The notes under the pieces: generated by a model
What the model saw: only the letters and a program-made list of their open reading frames with translations
The model's database searches: none
What the model was told of the DNA's origin: nothing
Made by a program: the position numbers and the translations under genes
NCBI RefSeq assembly: GCF_963576545.1
Contig: NW_026870557.1
Span: 248,001-312,000 of the forward strand
From: Limanda limanda
Lineage: Eukaryota; Chordata; Actinopteri; Pleuronectiformes; Pleuronectidae
Direction: 5' to 3'
DNA length: 64,000 nt
Shown here: in pieces, positions 49,201 through 61,010 of the stretch
How positions within the stretch are numbered: the first letter of the stretch is position 1
Layout of the letters: every line of letters starts with the position of its first letter

Positions 49201-50893
49201 TAGGGTTAGGGATGAAAGCACATAGGAGAAAGAGATATTCTTGAATAACTTTTTTTGTGAAGGTCGGAGAGACTTGCAAGTAGGCTCTACCCCCACTAAA
49301 TGGGGTTGCGCGCATCGATCGGTACCATCCTTGAGCTTCTCCGACTTTCGGAAGGGTTAGGGTTAGGGTTAGGGATGAAAGCACATAGGAGAAAGAGATA
49401 TTCTTGAATAACTTTTTTTGTGAAGGTCGGAGAGACTTGCAAGTAGGCTCTACCCCCACTAAATGGGGTTGCGCGCATCGATCGGTACCATCCTTGAGCT
49501 TCTCCGACTTTCGGAAGGGTTAGGGTTAGGGTTAGGGATGAAAGCACATAGGAGAAAGAAATATTCTTGAATAACTTTTTTTGTGAAGGTCGGAGAGACT
49601 TGGAAAGTGGTTGCATCTGGACTAATTTGGGTCCTGCAGATCGATTGGTACCATCCCCGAGCTTGTACGACCTTCGGAAGAGGTCGACCGACGAAATTCC
49701 CCCAAATCTGAGGAGATATTCTTGAATAACTTTTTTTGTGAAGGTCGGAGAGACTTGCAAGTAGGCTCTACCCCCACTAAATGGGGTTGCGCGCATCGAT
49801 CGGTACCATCCTTGAGCTTCTCCGACTTTCGGAAGGGTTAGGGTTAGGGTTAGGGATGAAAGCACATAGGAGAAAGAAATATTCTTGAATAACTTTTTTT
49901 GTGAAGGTCGGAGAGACTTGGAAAGTGGTTGCATCTGGACTAATTTGGGTCCTGCAGATCGATTGGTACCATCCCCGAGCTTGTACGACCTTCGGAAGAG
50001 GTCGACCGACGAAATTCCCCCAAATCTGAGGAGATATTCTTGAATAACTTTTTTTGTGAAGGTCGGAGAGACTTGCAAGTAGGCTCTACCCCCACTAAAT
50101 GGGGTTGCGCGCATCGATCGGTACCATCCTTGAGCTTCTCCGACTTTCGGAAGGGTTAGGGTTAGGGTTAGGGATGAAAGCACATAGGAGAAAGAGATAT
50201 TCTTGAATAACTTTTTTTGTGAAGGTCGGAGAGACTTGGAAAGTGGTTGCATCTGGACTAATTTGGGTCCTGCGGATCGATTGGTACCATCCCCGAGCTT
50301 GTACGACCTTCGAAAGAGGTCGACCGACGAAATTCCCCCAAATCTGAGGAGATATTCTTGAATAACTTTTTTTGTGAAGGTCGGAGAGACTTGCAAGTAG
50401 GCTCTACCCCCACTAAATGGGGTTGCGCGCATCGATCGGTACCATCCTTGAGCTTCTCCGACTTTCGGAAGGGTTAAGGTTAGGGTTAGGGATGAAAGCA
50501 CATAGGAGAAAGAGATATTCTTGAATAACTTTTTTTGTGAAGGTCGGAGAGACTTGCAAGTAGGCTCTACCCCCACTAAATGGGGTACCGCGCATCGATC
50601 GGTACCATCCTTGAGCTTCTCCGACTTTCGGAAGGGTTAGGGTTAGGGTTAGGGATGAAAGCACATAGGAGAAAGAGATATTCTTGAATAACTTTTTTTG
50701 TGAAGGTCGGAGAGACTTGGAAAGTGGTTGCATCTGGACTAATTTGGGTCCTGCAGATCGATTGGTACCATCCCCGAGCTTGTACGACCTTCGGAAGAGG
50801 TCGACTGACGAAATTCCCCCAAATCTGAGGAGATATTCTTGAATAACTTTTTTTGTGAAGGTCGGAGAGACTTGCAAGTAGGCTCTACCCCCA
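43204..50893 (+). repeat. 7,690-bp higher-order repeat, copy 2
   Basis: Second copy of 35514-43203; by eye I saw very few substitutions. Its internal halves are 43204-45614 with 45615-49295 (3,681-bp subunit), followed by the start of another subunit at 49296. High identity implies recent amplification. Confidence 0.93.
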
Positions 50894-51531
50894 CTAAATG
50901 GGGTAGCGCGCATCGATCGGTACCATCCTTGAGCTTCTCCGACTTTCGGAAGGGTTAGGGTTAGGGATGAAAGCACATAGGAGAAAGAGATATTCTTGAA
51001 TAACCTTTTTTGTGAAGGTCGGAGAGACTTGGAAAGTGGTTGCATCTGGACTAATTTGGGTCCTGCGGATCGATTGGTACCATCCCCGAGCTTGTACGAC
51101 CTTTGGAAGAGGTCGACCGACGAAATTCCCCCAAATCTGAGGAGATATTCTTGAATAACTTTTTTTGTGAAGGTCGGAGAGACTTGCAAGTAGGCTCTAC
51201 CCCCACTAAATGGGGTAGCGCGCATCGATCAGTACCATCCTTGAGCTTCTCCGACTTTCGGAAGGGTTAGGGTTAGGGTTAGGGATGAAAGCACATAGGA
51301 GAAAGAGATATTCTTGAATAACTTTTTTTGTGAAGGTCCGAGAGACTTGCAAGTAGGCTCTACCCCCACTAAATGGGGTAGCGCGCATCGATCGGTACCA
51401 TCCTTGAGCTTCTCCGACTTTCGGAAGGGTTAGGGTTAGGGTTAGGGATGAAAGCACATAGGAGAAAGAGATATTCTTGAATAACTTTTTTTGTGAAGGT
51501 CCGAGAGACTTGCAAGTAGGCTCTACCCCCA
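49296..51531 (+). repeat. Truncated third 3,681-type subunit
   Basis: Follows 45615-47850 closely (three AB dimers, TTAAGG, GGTACCG, GACTGACG, CCTTTGGAAG and a contracted block at 50952) and then departs after about 51.4 kb, where GTCCGAG appears twice in succession and GGTTGG does not. Confidence 0.85.
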
Positions 51532-52012
51532 CTAAATGGGGTAGCGCGCATCGATCGGTACCATCCTTGAGCTTCTCCGACTTTCGGAAGGGTTAGGGTT
51601 AGGGTTAGGGATGAAAGCACATAGGAGAAAGAGATATTCTTGAATAACTTTTTTTGTGAAGGTCGGAGAGACTTGCAAGTAGGCTCTACCCCCACTAAAT
51701 GGGGTTGCGCGCATCGATCGGTACCATCCTTGAGCTTCTCCGACTTTCGGAAGGGTTAGGGTTAGGGTTAGGGATGAAAGCACATAGGAGAAAGAAATAT
51801 TCTTGAATAACTTTTTTTGTGAAGGTCGGAGAGACTTGGAAAGTGGTTGCATCTGGACTAATTTGGGTCCTGCAGATCGATTGGTACCATCCCCGAGCTT
51901 GTACGACCTTCGGAAGAGGTCGACCGACGAAATTCCCCCAAATCTGAGGAGATATTCTTGAATAACTTTTTTTGTGAAGGTCGGAGAGACTTGCAAGTAG
52001 GCTCTACCCCCA
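51532..52012 (+). repeat. AAB trimer linking the 3,681 and 2,252 families
   Basis: A at 51532, A at 51695 with GGTTGCG and GAAAGAAATATT, then B at 51858. It resembles one internal trimer of the 7,690-bp unit (about 41606-42086). Confidence 0.8.
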
Positions 52013-54264
52013 CTAAATGGGGTTGCGCGCATCGATCGGTACCATCCTTGAGCTTCTCCGACTTTCGGAAGGGTTAGGGTTAGGGTTAGGGATGAAAGCA
52101 CATAGGAGAAAGAGATATTCTTGAATAACTTTTTTTGTGAAGGTCGGAGAGACTTGCAAGTAGGCTCTACCCCCACTAAATGGGGTTGCGCGCATCGACC
52201 GGTACCATCCTTGAGCTTCTCCGACTTTCGGAAGGGTTAGGGTTAGGGTTAGGGATGAAAGCACATAGGAGAAAGAGATATTCTTGAATAACATTTTTTG
52301 TGAAGGTCGGAGAGACTTGCAAGTAGGCTCTACCCCCACTAAATGGGGTAGCGCGCATCGATCGGTACCATCCTTGAGCTTCTCCGACTTTTGGAAGGGT
52401 TAGGGTTAGGGTTAGGGATGAAAGCACATAGGAGAAAGAGATATTCTTGAATAACTTTTTTTGTGAAGGTCGGAGAGACTTGCAAGTAGGCTCTACCCCC
52501 ACTAAATGGGGTAGCGCGCATCGATCAGTACCATCCTTGAGCTTCTCCGACTTTCGGAAGGGTTAGGGTTAGGGTTAGGGATGAAAGCACATAGGAGAAA
52601 GAGATATTCTTGAATAACTTTTTTTGTGAAGGTCGGAGAGACTTGGAAAGTGGTTGCATCTGGACTAATTTGGGTCCTGCGGATCGATTGGTACCATCCC
52701 CGAGCTTGTACGACCTTCGAAAGAGGTCGACCGACGAAATTCCCCCAAATCTGAGGAGATATTCTTGAATAACTTTTTTTGTGAAGGTCGGAGAGACTTG
52801 CAAGTAGGCTCTACCCCCACTAAATGGGGTTGCGCGCATCGATCGGTACCATCCTTGAGCTTCTCCGACTTTCGGAAGGGTTAAGGTTAGGGTTAGGGAT
52901 GAAAGCACATAGGAGAAAGAGATATTCTTGAATAACTTTTTTTGTGAAGGTCGGAGAGACTTGCAAGTAGGCTCTACCCCCACTAAATGGGGTACCGCGC
53001 ATCGATCGGTACCATCCTTGAGCTTCTCCGACTTTCGGAAGGGTTAGGGTTAGGGTTAGGGATGAAAGCACATAGGAGAAAGAGATATTCTTGAATAACT
53101 TTTTTTGTGAAGGTCGGAGAGACTTGGAAAGTGGTTGCATCTGGACTAATTTGGGTCCTGCAGATCGATTGGTACCATCCCCGAGCTTGTACGACCTTCG
53201 GAAGAGGTCGACTGACGAAATTCCCCCAAATCTGAGGAGATATTCTTGAATAACTTTTTTTGTGAAGGTCGGAGAGACTTGCAAGTAGGCTCTACCCCCA
53301 CTAAATGGGGTAGCGCGCATCGATCGGTACCATCCTTGAGCTTCTCCGACTTTCGGAAGGGTTAGGGTTAGGGTTAGGGATGAAAGCACATAGGAGAAAG
53401 AGATATTCTTGAATAACTTTTTTTGTGAAGGTCGGAGAGACTTGGAAAGTGGTTGCATCTGGACTAATTTGGGTCCTGCGGATCGATTGGTACCATCCCC
53501 GAGCTTGTACGACCTTTGGAAGAGGTCGACCGACGAAATTCCCCCAAATCTGAGGAGATATTCTTGAATAACTTTTTTTGTGAAGGTCGGAGAGACTTGC
53601 AAGTAGGCTCTACCCCCACTAAATGGGGTAGCGCGCATCGATCGGTACCATCCTTGAGCTTCTCCGACTTTCGGAAGGGTTAGGGTTAGGGTTAGGGATG
53701 AAAGCACATAGGAGAAAGAGATATTCTTGAATAACTTTTTTTGTGAAGGTCCGAGAGACTTGCAAGTAGGCTCTACCCCCACTAAATGGGGTAGCGCGCA
53801 TCGATCGGTACCATCCTTGAGCTTCTCCGACTTTCGAAAGGGTTAGGGTTAGGGTTAGGGATGAAAGCACATAGGAGAAAGAGATATTCTTGAATAACTT
53901 TTTTTGTGAAGGTCGGAGAGACTTGCAAGTAGGCTCTACCCCCACTAAATGGGGTAGCGCGCATCGATCGGTACCATCCTTGAGCTTCTCCGACTTTCGG
54001 AAGGGTTAGGGTTAGGGTTAGGGATGAAAGCACATAGGAGAAAGAGATATTCTTGAATAACTTTTTTTGTGAAGGTCGGAGAGACTTGCAAGTAGGCTCT
54101 ACCCCCACTAAATGGGGTAGCGCGCATCGATCGGTACCATCCTTGAGCTTCTCCGACTTTCGGAAGGGTTAGGGTTAGGGATGAAAGCACATAGGAGAAA
54201 GAGATATTCTTGAATAACTTTTTTTGTGAAGGTCGGAGAGACTTGCAAGTAGGCTCTACCCCCA
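52013..54264 (+). repeat. 2,252-bp higher-order repeat, copy 1
   Basis: Eleven A, three B and one contracted telomeric block (54166). It combines markers of the 30.7-kb family (AACATTTTTT, TTTTGGAAGG, CGACCGGTACC) with those of the 39-kb family (TTAAGG, GGTACCG, GACTGACG, CCTTTGGAAG), so it is a mosaic. It contains the start of an eight-A run (53619-54916), the longest in the window. Confidence 0.88.
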
Positions 54265-56516
54265 CTAAATGGGGTAGCGCGCATCGATCGGTACCATCCT
54301 TGAGCTTCTCTGACTTTCGGAAGGGTTAGGGTTAGGGTTAGGGATGAAAGCACATAGGAGAAAGAGATATTCTTGAATAACTTTTTTTGTGAAGGTCGGA
54401 GAGACTTGCAAGTAGGCTCTACCCCCACTAAATGGGGTTGCGCGCATCGACCGGTACCATCCTTGAGCTTCTCCGACTTTCGGAAGGGTTAGGGTTAGGG
54501 TTAGGGATGAAAGCACATAGGAGAAAGAGATATTCTTGAATAACATTTTTTGTGAAGGTCGGAGAGACTTGCAAGTAGGCTCTACCCCCACTAAATGGGG
54601 TAGCGCGCATCGATCGGTACCATCCTTGAGCTTCTCCGACTTTTGGAAGGGTTAGGGTTAGGGTTAGGGATGAAAGCACATAGGAGAAAGAGATATTCTT
54701 GAATAACTTTTTTTGTGAAGGTCGGAGAGACTTGCAAGTAGGCTCTACCCCCACTAAATGGGGTAGCGCGCATCGATCAGTACCATCCTTGAGCTTCTCC
54801 GACTTTCGGAAGGGTTAGGGTTAGGGTTAGGGATGAAAGCACATAGGAGAAAGAGATATTCTTGAATAACTTTTTTTGTGAAGGTCGGAGAGACTTGGAA
54901 AGTGGTTGCATCTGGACTAATTTGGGTCCTGCGGATCGATTGGTACCATCCCCGAGCTTGTACGACCTTCGAAAGAGGTCGACCGACGAAATTCCCCCAA
55001 ATCTGAGGAGATATTCTTGAATAACTTTTTTTGTGAAGGTCGGAGAGACTTGCAAGTAGGCTCTACCCCCACTAAATGGGGTTGCGCGCATCGATCGGTA
55101 CCATCCTTGAGCTTCTCCGACTTTCGGAAGGGTTAAGGTTAGGGTTAGGGATGAAAGCACATAGGAGAAAGAGATATTCTTGAATAACTTTTTTTGTGAA
55201 GGTCGGAGAGACTTGCAAGTAGGCTCTACCCCCACTAAATGGGGTAGCGCGCATCGATCGGTACCATCCTTGAGCTTCTCCGACTTTCGGAAGGGTTAGG
55301 GTTAGGGTTAGGGATGAAAGCACATAGGAGAAAGAGATATTCTTGAATAACTTTTTTTGTGAAGGTCGGAGAGACTTGGAAAGTGGTTGCATCTGGACTA
55401 ATTTGGGTCCTGCAGATCGATTGGTACCATCCCCGAGCTTGTACGACCTTCGGAAGAGGTCGACTGACGAAATTCCCCCAAATCTGAGGAGATATTCTTG
55501 AATAACTTTTTTTGTGAAGGTCGGAGAGACTTGCAAGTAGGCTCTACCCCCACTAAATGGGGTAGCGCGCATCGATCGGTACCATCCTTGAGCTTCTCCG
55601 ACTTTCGGAAGGGTTAGGGTTAGGGTTAGGGATGAAAGCACATAGGAGAAAGAGATATTCTTGAATAACTTTTTTTGTGAAGGTCGGAGAGACTTGGAAA
55701 GTGGTTGCATCTGGACTAATTTGGGTCCTGCGGATCGATTGGTACCATCCCCGAGCTTGTACGACCTTTGGAAGAGGTCGACCGACGAAATTCCCCCAAA
55801 TCTGAGGAGATATTCTTGAATAACTTTTTTTGTGAAGGTCGGAGAGACTTGCAAGTAGGCTCTACCCCCACTAAATGGGGTAGCGCGCATCGATCGGTAC
55901 CATCCTTGAGCTTCTCCGACTTTCGGAAGGGTTAGGGTTAGGGTTAGGGATGAAAGCACATAGGAGAAAGAGATATTCTTGAATAACTTTTTTTGTGAAG
56001 GTCCGAGAGACTTGCAAGTAGGCTCTACCCCCACTAAATGGGGTAGCGCGCATCGATCGGTACCATCCTTGAGCTTCTCCGACTTTCGAAAGGGTTAGGG
56101 TTAGGGTTAGGGATGAAAGCACATAGGAGAAAGAGATATTCTTGAATAACTTTTTTTGTGAAGGTCGGAGAGACTTGCAAGTAGGCTCTACCCCCACTAA
56201 ATGGGGTAGCGCGCATCGATCGGTACCATCCTTGAGCTTCTCCGACTTTCGGAAGGGTTAGGGTTAGGGTTAGGGATGAAAGCACATAGGAGAAAGAGAT
56301 ATTCTTGAATAACTTTTTTTGTGAAGGTCGGAGAGACTTGCAAGTAGGCTCTACCCCCACTAAATGGGGTAGCGCGCATCGATCGGTACCATCCTTGAGC
56401 TTCTCCGACTTTCGGAAGGGTTAGGGTTAGGGATGAAAGCACATAGGAGAAAGAGATATTCTTGAATAACTTTTTTTGTGAAGGTCGGAGAGACTTGCAA
56501 GTAGGCTCTACCCCCA
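54265..56516 (+). repeat. 2,252-bp higher-order repeat, copy 2
   Basis: Same boundaries as copy 1. It differs at 55244 or so, where the A unit reads GGTAGCG and not GGTACCG, and at 54311 where CTCCGAC reads CTCTGAC. Confidence 0.88.
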
Positions 56517-58603
56517 CTAAATGGGGTAGCGCGCATCGATCGGTACCATCCTTGAGCTTCTCCGACTTTCGGAAGGGTTAGGGTTAGGGTTAGGGATGAA
56601 AGCACATAGGAGAAAGAGATATTCTTGAATAACTTTTTTTGTGAAGGTCGGAGAGACTTGCAAGTAGGCTCTACCCCCACTAAATGGGGTTGCGCGCATC
56701 GATCGGTACCATCCTTGAGCTTCTCCGACTTTCGGAAGGGTTAGGGTTAGGGTTAGGGATGAAAGCACATAGGAGAAAGAGATATTCTTGAATAACTTTT
56801 TTTGTGAAGGTCGGAGAGACTTGGAAAGTGGTTGCATCTGGACTAATTTGGGTCCTGCGGATCGATTGGTACCATCCCCGAGCTTGTACGACCTTCGGAA
56901 GAGGTCGACCGACGAAATTCCCCCAAATCTGAGGAGATATTCTTGAATAACTTTTTTTGTGAAGGTCGGAGAGACTTGCAAGTAGGCTCTACCCCCACTA
57001 AATGGGGTAGCGCGCATCGATCAGTACCATCCTTGAGCTTCTCCGACTTTCGGAAGGGTTAGGGTTAGGGTTAGGGATGAAAGCACATAGGAGAAAGAGA
57101 TATTCTTGAATAACTTTTTTTGTGAAGGTCGGAGAGACTTGCAAGTAGGCTCTACCCCCACTAAATGGGGTAGCGCGCATCGATCGGTACCATCCTTGAG
57201 CTTCTCCGACTTTCGGAAGGGTTAGGGTTAGGGTTAGGGATGAAAGCACATAGGAGAAAGAGATATTCTTGAATAACTTTTTTTGTGAAGGTCGGAGAGA
57301 CTTGCAAGTAGGCTCTACCCCCACTAAATGGGGTAGCGCGCATCGATCGGTACCATCCTTGAGCTTCTCCGACTTTCGGAAGGGTTAGGGTTAGGGTTAG
57401 GGATGAAAGCACATAGGAGAAAGAGATATTCTTGAATAACTTTTTTTGTGAAGGTCGGAGAGACTTGGAAAGTGGTTGCATCTGGACTAATTTGGGTCCT
57501 GCGGATCGATTGGTACCATCCCCGAGCTTGTACGACCTTCGGAAGAGGTCGACCGACGAAATTCCCCCAAATCTGAGGAGATATTCTTGAATAACTTTTT
57601 TTGTGAAGGTCGGAGAGACTTGCAAGTAGGCTCTACCCCCACTAAATGGGGTAGCGCGCATCGATCGGTACCATCCTTGAGCTTCTCCGACTTTCGGAAG
57701 GGTTAGGGTTAGGGTTAGGGATGAAAGCACATAGGAGAAAGACATATTCTTGAATAACTTTTTTTGTGAAGGTCGGAGAGACTTGCAAGTAGGCTCTACC
57801 CCCACTAAATGGGGTAGCGCGCATCGATCAGTACCATCCTTGAGCTTCTCCGACTTTCGGAAGGGTTAGGGTTAGGGTTAGGGATGAAAGCACATAGGAG
57901 AAAGAGATATTCTTGAATAACTTTTTTTGTGAAGGTCGGAGAGACTTGCAAGTAGGCTCTACCCCCACTAAATGGGGTTGCGCGCATCGATCGGTACCAT
58001 CCTTGAGCTTCTCCGACTTTCGGAAGGGTTAGGGTTAGGGATGAAAGCACATAGGAGAAAGAGATATTCTTGAATAACTTTTTTTGTGAAGGTCGGAGAG
58101 ACTTGGAAAGTGGTTGCATCTGGACTAATTTGGGTCCTGCGGATCGATTGGTACCATCCCCGAGCTTGTACGACCTTCGGAAGAGGTCGACCGACGAAAT
58201 TCCCCCAAATCTGAGGAGATATTCTTGAATAACTTTTTTTGTGAAGGTCGGAGAGACTTGCAAGTAGGCTCTACCCCCACTAAATGGGGTAGCGCGCATC
58301 GATCGGTACCATCTTTGAGCTTCTCCGACTTTCGGAAGGGTTAGGGTTAGGGTTAGGGATGAAAGCACATAGGAGAAAGAGATATTCTTGAATAACTTTT
58401 TTTGTGAAGGTCGGAGAGACTTGCAAGTAGGCTCTACCCCCACTAAATGGGGTAGCGCGCATCGATCGGTACCATCCTTGAGCTTCTCCGACTTTCGGAA
58501 GGGTTAGGGTTAGGGTTAGGGATGAAAGCACATAGGAGAAAGATATTCTTGAATAACTTTTTTTGTGAAGGTCGGAGAGACTTGCAAGTAGGCTCTACCC
58601 CCA
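56517..58603 (+). repeat. 2,407-bp higher-order repeat, copy 1 (begins about 56197)
   Basis: The 2,407-bp period runs from about 56197, overlapping the end of the preceding family. Twelve A and three B, two contracted telomeric blocks, one 2-bp deletion (AGAAAGATATT near 58540) and GAAAGACATATT near 57741. All recur at +2,407 bp. Confidence 0.9.
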
Positions 58604-61010
58604 CTAAATGGGGTAGCGCGCATCGATCGGTACCATCCTTGAGCTTCTCCGACTTTCGGAAGGGTTAGGGTTAGGGTTAGGGATGAAAGCACATAGGAGA
58701 AAGAGATATTCTTGAATAACTTTTTTTGTGAAGGTCGGAGAGACTTGCAAGTAGGCTCTACCCCCACTAAATGGGGTAGCGCGCATCGATCGGTACCATC
58801 CTTGAGCTTCTCCGACTTTCGGAAGGGTTAGGGTTAGGGATGAAAGCACATAGGAGAAAGAGATATTCTTGAATAACTTTTTTTGTGAAGGTCGGAGAGA
58901 CTTGCAAGTAGGCTCTACCCCCACTAAATGGGGTAGCGCGCATCGATCGGTACCATCCTTGAGCTTCTCCGACTTTCGGAAGGGTTAGGGTTAGGGTTAG
59001 GGATGAAAGCACATAGGAGAAAGAGATATTCTTGAATAACTTTTTTTGTGAAGGTCGGAGAGACTTGCAAGTAGGCTCTACCCCCACTAAATGGGGTTGC
59101 GCGCATCGATCGGTACCATCCTTGAGCTTCTCCGACTTTCGGAAGGGTTAGGGTTAGGGTTAGGGATGAAAGCACATAGGAGAAAGAGATATTCTTGAAT
59201 AACTTTTTTTGTGAAGGTCGGAGAGACTTGGAAAGTGGTTGCATCTGGACTAATTTGGGTCCTGCGGATCGATTGGTACCATCCCCGAGCTTGTACGACC
59301 TTCGGAAGAGGTCGACCGACGAAATTCCCCCAAATCTGAGGAGATATTCTTGAATAACTTTTTTTGTGAAGGTCGGAGAGACTTGCAAGTAGGCTCTACC
59401 CCCACTAAATGGGGTAGCGCGCATCGATCAGTACCATCCTTGAGCTTCTCCGACTTTCGGAAGGGTTAGGGTTAGGGTTAGGGATGAAAGCACATAGGAG
59501 AAAGAGATATTCTTGAATAACTTTTTTTGTGAAGGTCGGAGAGACTTGCAAGTAGGCTCTACCCCCACTAAATGGGGTAGCGCGCATCGATCGGTACCAT
59601 CCTTGAGCTTCTCCGACTTTCGGAAGGGTTAGGGTTAGGGTTAGGGATGAAAGCACATAGGAGAAAGAGATATTCTTGAATAACTTTTTTTGTGAAGGTC
59701 GGAGAGACTTGCAAGTAGGCTCTACCCCCACTAAATGGGGTAGCGCGCATCGATCGGTACCATCCTTGAGCTTCTCCGACTTTCGGAAGGGTTAGGGTTA
59801 GGGTTAGGGATGAAAGCACATAGGAGAAAGAGATATTCTTGAATAACTTTTTTTGTGAAGGTCGGAGAGACTTGGAAAGTGGTTGCATCTGGACTAATTT
59901 GGGTCCTGCGGATCGATTGGTACCATCCCCGAGCTTGTACGACCTTCGGAAGAGGTCGACCGACGAAATTCCCCCAAATCTGAGGAGATATTCTTGAATA
60001 ACTTTTTTTGTGAAGGTCGGAGAGACTTGCAAGTAGGCTCTACCCCCACTAAATGGGGTAGCGCGCATCGATCGGTACCATCCTTGAGCTTCTCCGACTT
60101 TCGGAAGGGTTAGGGTTAGGGTTAGGGATGAAAGCACATAGGAGAAAGACATATTCTTGAATAACTTTTTTTGTGAAGGTCGGAGAGACTTGCAAGTAGG
60201 CTCTACCCCCACTAAATGGGGTAGCGCGCATCGATCAGTACCATCCTTGAGCTTCTCCGACTTTCGGAAGGGTTAGGGTTAGGGTTAGGGATGAAAGCAC
60301 ATAGGAGAAAGAGATATTCTTGAATAACTTTTTTTGTGAAGGTCGGAGAGACTTGCAAGTAGGCTCTACCCCCACTAAATGGGGTTGCGCGCATCGATCG
60401 GTACCATCCTTGAGCTTCTCCGACTTTCGGAAGGGTTAGGGTTAGGGATGAAAGCACATAGGAGAAAGAGATATTCTTGAATAACTTTTTTTGTGAAGGT
60501 CGGAGAGACTTGGAAAGTGGTTGCATCTGGACTAATTTGGGTCCTGCGGATCGATTGGTACCATCCCCGAGCTTGTACGACCTTCGGAAGAGGTCGACCG
60601 ACGAAATTCCCCCAAATCTGAGGAGATATTCTTGAATAACTTTTTTTGTGAAGGTCGGAGAGACTTGCAAGTAGGCTCTACCCCCACTAAATGGGGTAGC
60701 GCGCATCGATCGGTACCATCTTTGAGCTTCTCCGACTTTCGGAAGGGTTAGGGTTAGGGTTAGGGATGAAAGCACATAGGAGAAAGAGATATTCTTGAAT
60801 AACTTTTTTTGTGAAGGTCGGAGAGACTTGCAAGTAGGCTCTACCCCCACTAAATGGGGTAGCGCGCATCGATCGGTACCATCCTTGAGCTTCTCCGACT
60901 TTCGGAAGGGTTAGGGTTAGGGTTAGGGATGAAAGCACATAGGAGAAAGATATTCTTGAATAACTTTTTTTGTGAAGGTCGGAGAGACTTGCAAGTAGGC
61001 TCTACCCCCA
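58604..61010 (+). repeat. 2,407-bp higher-order repeat, copy 2
   Basis: Repeats 56197-58603 with the same contracted blocks (58825, 60433), the GAAAGACATATT marker (~60148) and the 2-bp deletion (~60947). Confidence 0.9.
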
